Shown piece by piece: positions 9,068 to 16,688 of a DNA stretch of 64,000 bases; within the stretch, counting starts at the first letter, position 1; the number at the start of each line of letters is the position of its first letter. The DNA is from Peribacillus kribbensis DSM 17871 (GTDB taxonomy: Bacteria; Bacillota; Bacilli; Bacillales; DSM-1321). Where the stretch lies: positions 58,856-122,855 of the forward strand of contig NZ_KE387239.1 in the NCBI RefSeq assembly GCF_000430765.1, written 5' to 3'. A program made the position numbers and the translations under genes. The notes beneath the pieces are model-generated. The model had not been told where the DNA came from. It worked only from the letters and a program-made list of their open reading frames with translations, and did no database searches.

Positions 9068-10297
9068 ATGATGATTATACAAACATTTTTATATATTATT
9101 CTTTTAATTGTTGGACTGATAATTCTTATAGATATTCTTCCAATGATAGCCGAATGGTTTTTAAGAATTCACATAGGTAGTTATCAAAATAAACAGACAT
9201 GGAAAGCGGCAGTAACAAATAGGGCTCAGAGATGGTTGTTAAATACTCCTGAAATAAAGGTAACCGACAATAGAAGATTAGTAATTATAGATATATTAAA
9301 GAGAAACTATACGAATAGGGCCATCCAGCATTGGCAGGAGGCTGCTCTGTTACTTGGGTTATCTAATGAAAACTTAGAAGATAATATTAAAGCAAAGTCA
9401 GCAATTCATAAATATTTAGGAAACCTATTTGATGCAAACGGAAATTGGAGGTCATATCCAAAACATGTGGATGCTGGTATTTTAGCGTATGCGATAATGA
9501 AGCTTAATTTAAATGATGCCGATAAATATAAACCAGCTCTAGATTGTGTTTGGAATCTTGTTAAAGATCACATTGGTTCAGATGGCACCGTACAATATAG
9601 AAAAAATATGGGTTCATATCGTTATGTGGACACAATAGGTTTTATTTGTCCTTTCTTAATTTCCTATGGGATTAAATATAACCTTGATGAATGTATTAAT
9701 CTCGCTATTAAACAAATAGCTGAATATGAGAAATACGGTTTCCATACAGACCTAAATATTCCTTTTCATGCCTATAAAATTGAAAATAAAGCTCCCCTTG
9801 GTCTTTTAGGGTGGGGAAGAGGGCTGGGATGGTACGCTATCGGTCTGGTTGATGCATGGGGGGAGCTACCTGAAGATAACAAATATAAAAGTTTGTTAAG
9901 AGAATACGTTGTTAAATTCGCGAAATCAGTCATGAATGCTCAACAAAAAAATGGAAGCTGGAATTGGACTGTTTCAAGACACGAGTGTCGGCCGGATTCT
10001 TCAGCAACTGCCAACTTATGCTGGTTTCTGCTTAACTCTGCTTCAATAATAGAAATTTCGAATGACTGTATTGACAGTGTAGAAAAAGCAATTAATTATT
10101 TAATGTCAATAACCCGAAGAAATGGTGCAATTGATTATTCTCAAGGTGATACAAAGGACATCGGGGTATATTCAGGTCAATTTAATATTATGCCATTTAC
10201 TCAGGGCTTCAGTGTGAGAGTTATAAATCAATATTTATCAGAGTTCAAGGAAATTAAAAACGAAGAATTCAGGAATAAAAAAATGAAAATTGTATAA
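9068..10297 (+). CDS. Membrane-anchored GH88/GH105-like (alpha/alpha)6-barrel protein
   Basis: 409 residues. Residues 1-30 form a signal anchor (TFLYIILLIVGLIILIDIL). The rest looks like an unsaturated glucuronyl/rhamnogalacturonyl hydrolase: HVDAGILAYAIM, YVDTIGFICPFL with the catalytic-type aspartate, LGWGRGLGWYAIGLVDAW and a C-terminal GAIDYSQGD. Enzymes of these families hydrolyse the unsaturated sugar left by polysaccharide lyases. Inside an EPS biosynthesis operon such a protein more likely trims or modifies the polymer at the membrane than degrades food. The start may be ATG 9068 or 9071, both behind AAAGGA. Function assignment is from motifs and is moderate. Confidence 0.75.
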   Translation: MMIIQTFLYIILLIVGLIILIDILPMIAEWFLRIHIGSYQNKQTWKAAVTNRAQRWLLNTPEIKVTDNRRLVIIDILKRNYTNRAIQHWQEAALLLGLSNENLEDNIKAKSAIHKYLGNLFDANGNWRSYPKHVDAGILAYAIMKLNLNDADKYKPALDCVWNLVKDHIGSDGTVQYRKNMGSYRYVDTIGFICPFLISYGIKYNLDECINLAIKQIAEYEKYGFHTDLNIPFHAYKIENKAPLGLLGWGRGLGWYAIGLVDAWGELPEDNKYKSLLREYVVKFAKSVMNAQQKNGSWNWTVSRHECRPDSSATANLCWFLLNSASIIEISNDCIDSVEKAINYLMSITRRNGAIDYSQGDTKDIGVYSGQFNIMPFTQGFSVRVINQYLSEFKEIKNEEFRNKKMKIV

Positions 10298-10300
10298 ACG

Positions 10301-10470
10301 GTATTAGGAAGACAAGAAAACATTATAACTGAGGCTACTGTATGGGATCGAATGGCCTATGACGGATATAAAATCAGATGCTGCTCATTTCAGCTATTCT
10401 ATCAGTTAAATCTAAAAAGTTCATTCATGGTTAGAGGCACATCTGTTAAAAGGGTGGGGCTTTTTTTATT
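10301..10470 (+). ncRNA. Structured leader ahead of the flippase gene; possible EAR-like or other cis-acting RNA
   Basis: A gap of about 190 nt in an otherwise tightly packed operon. It contains several complementary segments: CAGATG (10375-10380) with CATCTG (10440-10445) enclosing a small GCTG/CAGC hairpin (10380-10394), a possible TATGGG/CCTATG stem near 10341-10361, and a final AAAAG/CTTTT hairpin followed by a T run (10447-10468), which would be a weak intrinsic terminator. Known Bacillus eps operons carry the EAR antitermination element in such a gap; I cannot confirm that this is a family member. Confidence 0.35.
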
Positions 10471-10489
10471 ACTTAAATTGGAGAAAACT

Positions 10490-12037
10490 ATGAGAATAAA
10501 ACACTCAATTATTAATATCTCTGCAGGTCTAATCAATCAGCTTATTATCACATCTCTTAGCTTTGTATCAAGAACCGTATTTATTAATACTCTAGGAATT
10601 GAATATTTAGGTATCAATGGATTATTCACCAATATATTGGCTATGCTGTCGCTCGCTGAGGCAGGGATAGGAGCAAGCATTATGTACAGCCTGTATAAGC
10701 CGATAGCAGAGAATGATCAGGAAAAAATAACAGTACTAATGAAGTTTTATAAAAATGCATACCTTGTGATTGCCTTGATAGTCCTGCTTCTAGGTCTAAT
10801 ATTAATGCCTTTTTTGGGTTATTTCACTAATAATTCTGAGGTCTCTAATGTCCATCTTATTTACTTGATATTTCTGATTAACACAGTTGCTCCGTATTTG
10901 TTTGTATACAAAAATTCATTTTTGAATGTTAGTCAAAAAGGCTACATTGTTACAGGAATTTATTCCGTTTCTTCGGTAATTTCCGTTTGTTTAAAAATTG
11001 CAATCCTGCACTATACTAAAAATTACATTTTATATCTTCTTATTGACTGCCTTATTACTCTAATTAATTCATTAATTTTGGTCCTAATTGTTAATAGAAA
11101 ATATCCATTCCTAAAAAAGAAGCCTGCCGCTAGCATTGACCAGGAAACAAAGACAAAGATTGTTACAAATATAAAAGCCATTATATTGCAGAATATTGGT
11201 AGTTATCTAGTATTTGGGACAGATAATATTATAATATCTTCATTTGTAAGTGTCGCTGCTGTAGGATTGTATTCAAATTACAATATGATAATTGAAATAT
11301 GCAGAACTTTTATTAATCAAGTATTCAACAATATATACCATAGCGTTGGAAATTTAGTTGCGCAGGAGAGTAAAGAAAAAATAATAAAAATTTACAATGT
11401 ATATAATTTTCTCAATTTCTGGCTTTATTCATTCTTCTCCATTTTTTTACTTGTCATGATCGAACCATTGATTACAGTATGGATTGGCCCTAAGTTTCTC
11501 ATGAGTAAAGCGATATTAGTTGTGCTGATATTAACTTTTTATGAAAGAGGAATGAGAAACGCCATAACTACCGTAAAAACAACTTCAGGCATCTTCCGGG
11601 AAGATAAATATGCACCTTTATGCCAGGCAGCAGTAAATTTAGCCGTATCTATTATATTAGTGGAGTCTATCGGGATAGTTGGGGTATTTTTGGGAACGCT
11701 TGTTAGTGCTTTGGCAGTTCCTTTTTGGACTACGCCATATTTTGTTTATAAAAAAGTGTTTAAGCTACCTATGAAACAATATTTATTAAGATACCTATTC
11801 TACCTAATAATCGGAGTAGGTACCTGTTATATTACATTGATCTTATGTAATATCTTTCACAATGGAGGCCTTTCCCATTTAGCTTTGAAATTCATTGTGT
11901 GCGTAATAATACCCAATCTGATATATACTGTTTTATTTTACAGAACTAATGAATTTCAGTATTTATTTACAGTAGCTAAAAGCCTTGTTAATAAGCTTTT
12001 TTATCGATATAGACCAAGTAAGATATTTCATTATTAA
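10490..12037 (+). CDS. Wzx-type polysaccharide flippase (oligosaccharide/MATE-like)
   Basis: About 515-residue integral membrane protein with roughly 12-14 hydrophobic segments, the charged loop RKYPFLKKKPA near the middle and FGTDNIIISSF, features seen in the Polysacc_synt/oligosaccharide flippases of Gram-positive capsule and EPS operons. It would move the lipid-linked repeat across the membrane. The start is ATG 10490 with GGAG 6 nt upstream; an upstream in-frame extension to 10352 lies in the structured leader and contains no membrane or domain sequence, so I exclude it. It is followed by the acyltransferase-3 gene. Confidence 0.88.
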   Translation: MRIKHSIINISAGLINQLIITSLSFVSRTVFINTLGIEYLGINGLFTNILAMLSLAEAGIGASIMYSLYKPIAENDQEKITVLMKFYKNAYLVIALIVLLLGLILMPFLGYFTNNSEVSNVHLIYLIFLINTVAPYLFVYKNSFLNVSQKGYIVTGIYSVSSVISVCLKIAILHYTKNYILYLLIDCLITLINSLILVLIVNRKYPFLKKKPAASIDQETKTKIVTNIKAIILQNIGSYLVFGTDNIIISSFVSVAAVGLYSNYNMIIEICRTFINQVFNNIYHSVGNLVAQESKEKIIKIYNVYNFLNFWLYSFFSIFLLVMIEPLITVWIGPKFLMSKAILVVLILTFYERGMRNAITTVKTTSGIFREDKYAPLCQAAVNLAVSIILVESIGIVGVFLGTLVSALAVPFWTTPYFVYKKVFKLPMKQYLLRYLFYLIIGVGTCYITLILCNIFHNGGLSHLALKFIVCVIIPNLIYTVLFYRTNEFQYLFTVAKSLVNKLFYRYRPSKIFHY

Positions 12038-12071
12038 TATAGGTCTTAAATAAATGTTGAAGGAGTATTGT

Positions 12072-13169
12072 ATGATTAATTCGCTAACCTCTTTTAGATT
12101 TTTTGCTGCGCTTATGGTCTTTCTTTTTCATATGGGGATTTTTACTCAATTTCAATTAGGTGCAGCCGGGGTTTCTTTTTTCTTTATATTATCTGGTTTT
12201 ATTCTTGCATATAATTATAAAATGAAATTAACAGTGATCAATAAAGAGGTGTTAATAAGTTTTTATAAGGCAAGGTTTGCGAAAATTTATCCAGTTCATA
12301 TTCTGACCTTTTTAATTTCTGTGCCCCTAGTTATTTTAACTTTTAAACCTGATAATCTGTATCTTGTTAAGTTTGCATTTATGTCAGCTATAAACTTGTT
12401 GTTAATTCAAAGTTTTTTCCCTAATCCGGGTACATATTTTAATTTTAATGGTGTATCTTGGACGTTATCCGTGGAAGCTTTTTTTTATTTTACATTTCCA
12501 TTTATTTTAAGGGTTCTACTTAAATTAAATGTAGCGAAGAATTGGTTAGCAACTATTATTGGAACAACTGTAATATGGTGTTTACTTCTCTATGCAAATA
12601 TCTCATTAGGAGAAACATATAGCTTCTTTATATGGTTCCTACACATATTTCCAGCAGCGAGATTGTATGAATTTGGTATAGGAGTATTTATGGGTATAGT
12701 GTTTTGGGGAATTAATAGAAATTGGTTTTCGAAAAGTAAATATCTATACAGTCTGTTAGAGTTCCTAGCTGTAGCTATCCTATTAGTTATGATGCTATGT
12801 TCTTCTAATTTAAGCTCAACAGTTGTCCGAGGTGTCTATTATATTCCTGTATGTAGTTTAATAATTTTTGTATTCGCTTTTCAGAAAGGAATACTCTCTG
12901 AATTCTTGGCAAATAAAATTTTTATTTACCTTGGAGAAATCAGCTTTTCCTTTTATATGATTCATCAGCTAGTTATACGGTACTTCGGAAATTTTGCTTT
13001 AGATAGCTCAGTTAAATTGTTAATGTGCTTCACAATATCTTTGGTACTTAGCATTGTAATATATCAAACTTATGAGGAGCCTATGAGAAAAAGGATTCGA
13101 TATGGTGCTAAAAAGAAGACCAACCACGCTTTAATTGATAAACATTTTAGCCAATTTCAAAGTGATTAA
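12072..13169 (+). CDS. Acyltransferase family 3 membrane protein (OafA/YrhL-like)
   Basis: About 365 residues with about ten hydrophobic segments. The N terminus SLTSFRFFAALMVFLFH is the classical acyltransferase-3 start with the conserved Arg and His, and GVSWTLSVEAFFYFTFPFIL gives the family WSLSVE-like motif. These proteins transfer acetyl or other acyl groups to sugars on the membrane or cell surface. ATG 12072 has AGGAG 6 nt upstream; ATG 12054 is in frame but has no ribosome site. This is the last gene of the EPS operon, followed by a strong terminator. Confidence 0.9.
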   Translation: MINSLTSFRFFAALMVFLFHMGIFTQFQLGAAGVSFFFILSGFILAYNYKMKLTVINKEVLISFYKARFAKIYPVHILTFLISVPLVILTFKPDNLYLVKFAFMSAINLLLIQSFFPNPGTYFNFNGVSWTLSVEAFFYFTFPFILRVLLKLNVAKNWLATIIGTTVIWCLLLYANISLGETYSFFIWFLHIFPAARLYEFGIGVFMGIVFWGINRNWFSKSKYLYSLLEFLAVAILLVMMLCSSNLSSTVVRGVYYIPVCSLIIFVFAFQKGILSEFLANKIFIYLGEISFSFYMIHQLVIRYFGNFALDSSVKLLMCFTISLVLSIVIYQTYEEPMRKRIRYGAKKKTNHALIDKHFSQFQSD

Positions 13170-13190
13170 ATTAGGTGTTATGGATATATG

Positions 13191-13223
13191 AACATCCTCT
13201 AACAAATTCTAGAGGATGTTTTT
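13191..13223 (+). terminator. Intrinsic terminator of the EPS operon
   Basis: Perfect inverted repeat AACATCCTCTA/TAGAGGATGTT with an 8-nt loop and a short T run, 21 bp after the stop of the acyltransferase-3 gene. Confidence 0.92.
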
Positions 13224-13247
13224 GACCGTATCTCTATACTAAACTTT

Positions 13248-13690
13248 GTGAAATTTAATGTTACACCTAAGGTATTAACACTTAGAACCTATGAACTAAG
13301 GGGAAGTTCTTTTAGTAACTTTATAGTGAGCGGTGTTACTCATAATGGAAGTACTATAATAGAAAAGATTTTTGATACAGATTGTAAATTCTTAAATAGC
13401 ACTTTGGAAAGCATGATATATAATCCTATGGCACGTATAATTAATGTGGCTAATGAAATTCAAAGAATTTAGCCAGCGGGACAGGCTATGATGTATATGT
13501 TTTATAAAAATACTTTTTTGACAGTGGTAATATATCAATGCCTGATAATTCTTCATATGTCTTTTCGGATAATAATTTTAGACTCTCCGTCGGAATCCCA
13601 GTCTCAAGTTAACAAAATAACAGGATGTACATTTGACTCAAAGACAGCTACCTCCAGTTATAGAGTTTTCTGTAATATAAACATGAGCAT
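13248..13690 (+). pseudogene. Decayed beta-helix-like protein fragment, plus strand
   Basis: Reading frames that shift and stop give pieces with the short alternating hydrophobic pattern of right-handed beta-helix proteins: one of 74 codons with FSNFIVSGVTHNGSTIIE and, after a stop and frame change, FFDSGNISMPDN followed by NNFRLSVGIPVS. No ribosome site or intact start is visible. I read it as the remnant of a surface or tail-spike-like beta-helix protein, possibly the other part of the remnant on the opposite strand at 13.8-14.6 kb after a rearrangement. No catalytic motif remains. Confidence 0.45.
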
Positions 13691-13789
13691 TCTGTAGGTT
13701 AGCTGTCATTAACCCTATAGAGGTTGGCAGTTATAAATAAAATTACCTCTAATCTTGGCTGTTAATAAAGTATAAAGATTTATAGCAAT

Positions 13790-14640
13790 ACCTGTTACAT
13801 TGTAGATAAGGTTATTTTTGATAATGCAATTATCCCCGTAAGAATCTTCTTGATTTATGCCACCTCGTCGGATCCGGAAACAAAGGTTTTCCATTAAAAA
13901 GAAAAGTTAAATCCATTATCCCTTATATAGAAAACAAACCGGACTTTGCTTGCTCCAATTGGGATTGTAATAGGACCTTTCTGATTTGAAGTGCCCGAAT
14001 GAAGGTATTGTCGCTTCGGTAGAAGTATACATCCAGTTTCTTGGTGTTTAAGGCTGTAGTACGAGTGAATCAAGCTCCAGCCACAAGAAAGGAATTATAT
14101 ACTTTTTCTGTTGGGAGGTTAATTTAAGTTGAAATAAGATGGCAGACCTGTCATTGGATCTAAGACTATGCGGAGTTTTCTTTAGGGCTTACATTAAACA
14201 ACTTGCTAAATGAAGTACTGGTAAAGGTGATATTGTCTCCCATATAATCTCTATTTGTACAGTGCGTTACATAGCTATTATTAGTACCTCCTGTAAAACT
14301 CTTCCGTATTTGAAAAGCTCCTGACATCCCGGCAGCCAATAATCGTTCCGTTTATAAGATGGGAGTTGGTCACTCCATCAACAATAAACTATTCCCCCTG
14401 AAATTGTAGTAATCTGTAGTCGTCCTGGTATCAAAAGGTGACTTCCTATCCGAATCAAATATCACCTTCAGTGTAGATCCATTAAGATTGAGTGACATAT
14501 TGTCCAATAAGTTTATCTTTCTAGTATGGCATAGGGTATATTGTCCCTGGAGAAGTATAGCTTCTGAATAACCATTATCATACGCATACTTTAGTGCGTT
14601 ATTAATTCCTCGGATGTTTGCATCAGCCATATAATAATCA
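13790..14640 (-). pseudogene. Decayed beta-helix/pectate-lyase-like gene, minus strand
   Basis: On the minus strand an 86-codon start (MADANIRGINNALKYAYDNG and GQYTLCHTRKINLLDNMSLN) resembles the N terminus of Pectate_lyase_3/right-handed beta-helix proteins. After an in-frame stop the same type of sequence continues in other frames: GAFQIRKSFTGGTNNSYVTH, then NCIIKNNLIYNVTGIAINLY near 13.8 kb. At least three frame changes are needed, so the gene is dead. It lies between the EPS terminator and the RiPP-like operon. An EPS-degrading or matrix-associated beta-helix enzyme would fit the neighbourhood, but this is inference. Confidence 0.6.
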
Positions 14641-14806
14641 GCAGCCCTATAAGGCTTACTTGGCAGTCACTGCTTAATATTCCATTTTGCGAGTTCGATA
14701 ATATACAAATGTCGTCCTTTCATTTTAGTTTCTCCAATATTATATGGTCTATGAAAATAAAGAAATATTGCTTGGACTAGCTGTAGTTCTAAAGGAAATA
14801 CTAAAG

Positions 14807-14838
14807 TATTTGTCGAAAAAATGTTCTTTATAATGAAC
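14807..14838 (+). promoter_or_regulatory. Promoter of the RiPP-like operon with SinR-box-like operator over the -10
   Basis: A consensus -10 TATAAT (14829-14834) is embedded in the palindrome GTTCTTTATAATGAAC (14823-14838). GTTCTTT matches the SinR half-site known from B. subtilis (GTTCTYT). The -35 is poor (TATTTG at 14807, 16-bp spacing), which suits an activated or derepressed promoter. Two SinR-type regulators are encoded in the window. Confidence 0.6.
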
Positions 14839-14863
14839 AACCATGAGTTTATAATCTAGGTAG

Positions 14864-14904
14864 AAAGACTTAATATAGTTTTACTCAAGTAAAACAAAGT
14901 CTTT
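14864..14904 (+). repeat. Nested inverted repeat in the 5' leader of the RiPP-like operon
   Basis: Outer arms AAAGACTT/AAGTCTTT (8 bp, perfect) enclose inner arms GTTTTACT/AGTAAAAC (8 bp, perfect, 2-nt spacer). It lies between the promoter and the ribosome site of the precursor gene, so it may be an operator or an AU-rich mRNA hairpin near the start of translation. Confidence 0.75.
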
Positions 14905-14927
14905 ACTTTTTACTAGTAGGTGAACAA

Positions 14928-15152
14928 ATGTCATCAGCAATAAACAAAGCAAAAAAGACGTATCAGCGCCCCCTTGTTCTCACACATCAGCCAATTGTGT
15001 TTGAGACAGCCCAGAGCTGGAATAAGGGTCATGGCAATCTGGATCATCCTGGAACAGGAAATGGCGGAACTAATTATCCTAACACGCCTTATACAGGTCC
15101 GCATAATGGAAATGGTGGTGGAAATGGTAAAGGTAATGGGAAAAATAAATAA
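14928..15152 (+). CDS. RiPP-type precursor peptide, Gly/Asn/His-rich core
   Basis: 74 residues. The N-terminal half looks like a leader: KKTYQRPLVLTHQPIVFETA contains the YxxP spacing that PqqD-like recognition domains bind in lasso-peptide leaders. The C-terminal half after QSWNKG is low-complexity, rich in Gly, Asn, Pro, His and Thr, ending GNGKGNGKNK; it has no Cys and almost no Ser or acidic residues (one Asp), unlike a normal lasso core, which needs Asp or Glu at position 7-9. It is the first gene of a six-gene operon encoding recognition, kinase, protease and export functions. ATG 14928 lies behind TAGGTG. The final product is unknown; a modified or simply cleaved secreted peptide are both possible. 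Confidence 0.75.
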   Translation: MSSAINKAKKTYQRPLVLTHQPIVFETAQSWNKGHGNLDHPGTGNGGTNYPNTPYTGPHNGNGGGNGKGNGKNK

Positions 15153-15182
15153 GACAAAAACTGTAAAATAACGGAGTGTTTG

Positions 15183-15962
15183 ATGAATAAAATTTTAACT
15201 AAGATTGGTGACCATATCGTTAATTTCACTTGTAATAGTAAGCATTTGTATGAATATCTCTCTATAAACTTTCATTCATACGAGACTGAAGAAAAAGCGC
15301 ACCTCTCAATCCGGGTTATTAATGGCTATGGTCTTTCTTTTCAAAATTATGATGTTTCAATCACTATTGACAATAATAAGATTCAATACCAACGCGCCGA
15401 CTACTTAATCCAAGTCGATCCCCAATACAAAAATGCCGTAATCTCAGTTCACGACGAGCTGGCGCTAAAGCATGCGCTGACCAACCTGTACAGTGCCTTC
15501 ATCGTCCATCATAACTGGGGTCTTTTAATACATTCGTCATGCGTTATAGAGAACAAAAGAGCTCATATTTTCTCGGGGCATTCCGGGGCTGGCAAATCTA
15601 CCGCGGCTAAACTCTCGCATCCTCGTGAGCTGTTATCGGATGAGGCTACGATTGTGAAGGTTTCTGCAGAAGGGATTACTATTTTTGATTCGCCGTTTCG
15701 CAGTGAGATTCAAAACAAGAATAAGCAGGGCGGCTTTCCTCTTGGCAGCATTCAGCTATTACGTCAGTCATTGGATATCAACCGGGAGAGAATGGGGCGG
15801 GCCGATGCGATGCTTCAATTGATGGATAAGGTATTCTTCTGGCCATGTGAGCGAGAAGAGACAGTGAAAATAATCGGGCTTCTCAAGGCTCTGGTCAGCC
15901 AGACACCTGTGTATCGCCTTGATTTTCAAAAGAATAATAGATTTTGGGAGCTGATTTCATGA
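15183..15962 (+). CDS. HPr-kinase-like ATPase of paeninodin-type clusters
   Basis: About 259 residues. Contains a P-loop SGHSGAGKST (residues about 130-140) in an HprK/P-like C-terminal fold, followed by ELLSDEATIV, the aspartate-containing segment found in this group. It lacks the N-terminal HprK domain and instead has a domain rich in short strands. In paeninodin-like lasso clusters, homologues phosphorylate the precursor's C-terminal serine. The precursor next door has no C-terminal Ser, but the orphan lasso-type precursor at 25.9-26.0 kb ends in Ser. ATG 15183 follows GGAGTG; a TTG one codon earlier is possible. Its stop overlaps the PqqD start (ATGA). Confidence 0.82.
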   Translation: MNKILTKIGDHIVNFTCNSKHLYEYLSINFHSYETEEKAHLSIRVINGYGLSFQNYDVSITIDNNKIQYQRADYLIQVDPQYKNAVISVHDELALKHALTNLYSAFIVHHNWGLLIHSSCVIENKRAHIFSGHSGAGKSTAAKLSHPRELLSDEATIVKVSAEGITIFDSPFRSEIQNKNKQGGFPLGSIQLLRQSLDINRERMGRADAMLQLMDKVFFWPCEREETVKIIGLLKALVSQTPVYRLDFQKNNRFWELIS

Positions 15963-16240
15963 CACATCGCTATATACAAAATGGCAGCCATGAAGCGACA
16001 GAGTTTGATCAAGAGTGGATTATATTAAATACAGAGAACTATACCGTTACCAAGCTAAACGACATGGGAGGGTTCTGCTGGTCACTGCTTAGCAGCAACC
16101 AGACTGTCGATTCTTTGGTAGAGGCAGTGACCAAGGAATTGGACTCGGTTATCCCGAAAGAGAGAATCGAAGCTGATATCAGAGAGTTTTTATCGGACCT
16201 GATCGAGTGTGATTTAGTGGCCTATGATCGCGCAGGCTGA
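15959..16240 (+). CDS. PqqD-family RiPP recognition protein (lasso B1-like)
   Basis: 93-residue protein with the PqqD/RRE fold pattern: a short beta hairpin (EWIILNTENYTVTKLNDMG), the helix-turn GFCWSLLSSNQTVDSLVEAV, and a C-terminal helix EADIREFLSDLIECDLV. RREs bind the leader of the precursor and deliver it to modifying enzymes or protease. In lasso clusters this protein (B1) works together with a B2 protease; no B2 gene is present here, so it may instead present the peptide to the S26-like protease or the kinase (inference). ATG 15959 overlaps the kinase stop by 4 nt. Confidence 0.88.
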   Translation: MTHRYIQNGSHEATEFDQEWIILNTENYTVTKLNDMGGFCWSLLSSNQTVDSLVEAVTKELDSVIPKERIEADIREFLSDLIECDLVAYDRAG

Positions 16241-16673
16241 AACGGTCTTTATGATTAAGAAGGTCATTGGGACAGAGGGGCTTATGGAGCTGCCGGCAAA
16301 GGGCAATAGTATGTATCCGCTTATCAGGGAGGGGAATATTTGCACCTTTGAAGTTTGTGAAATAGAAAAACTGAAGAAGGGAGATATCGTTCTTTTTCTT
16401 TCTCCCTCAGGCGGTTTGGTTGCACATAGATTTGTTTCCTATTTGGAAGAGACAGGGGAGTATCTGTTTAAAGGAGATACAAATCTCGGAATGGATGCTC
16501 CGGTACTGCAGGCACAGCTGCTGGGGCGGCTTGTCTTGATAAAAAAGAAGCAATTTCCTTTGAGAGCAGATCATCCTATGCTATGGCTATGGGGAAAGCT
16601 GGTCCTGTCTTTTCCTGTTATCTCTGGGCTTCTCCGCAGCTTTTTAAACCGCCGTAATCCTCAGCATGTGTAA
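16224..16673 (+). CDS. Signal-peptidase-like serine protease (S26, Ser/His type)
   Basis: 149 residues. Motif GNSMYPLIREG holds the nucleophile Ser of S24/S26 peptidases; the second conserved segment is GGLVAHRFVSY followed by LFKGDTNLGMDAPV, which matches the archaeal/ER type where His (HR) replaces the bacterial Lys. A C-terminal hydrophobic helix (LVLSFPVISGLLRSFL) may anchor it. In this operon it is the only protease and so the likely leader-removing enzyme. It overlaps the PqqD gene by 17 nt; an internal ATG at 16251 (MIKKVIG) is an alternative start. Such S24/S26 genes also occur in other clusters with PqqD and kinase genes. Confidence 0.8.
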   Translation: MIAQAETVFMIKKVIGTEGLMELPAKGNSMYPLIREGNICTFEVCEIEKLKKGDIVLFLSPSGGLVAHRFVSYLEETGEYLFKGDTNLGMDAPVLQAQLLGRLVLIKKKQFPLRADHPMLWLWGKLVLSFPVISGLLRSFLNRRNPQHV

Positions 16674-16688
16674 GGTGGAGTGTTAATC

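Noticed and set aside
10352..10489. N-terminal extension of the flippase frame
   Set aside because: Lies in the structured leader, has no membrane or domain pattern, and ATG 10490 has a proper GGAG site.
14370..14630. 86-codon minus-strand frame as an intact gene
   Set aside because: Its beta-helix similarity continues past the stop in other frames, so it is part of a pseudogene rather than a small protein.
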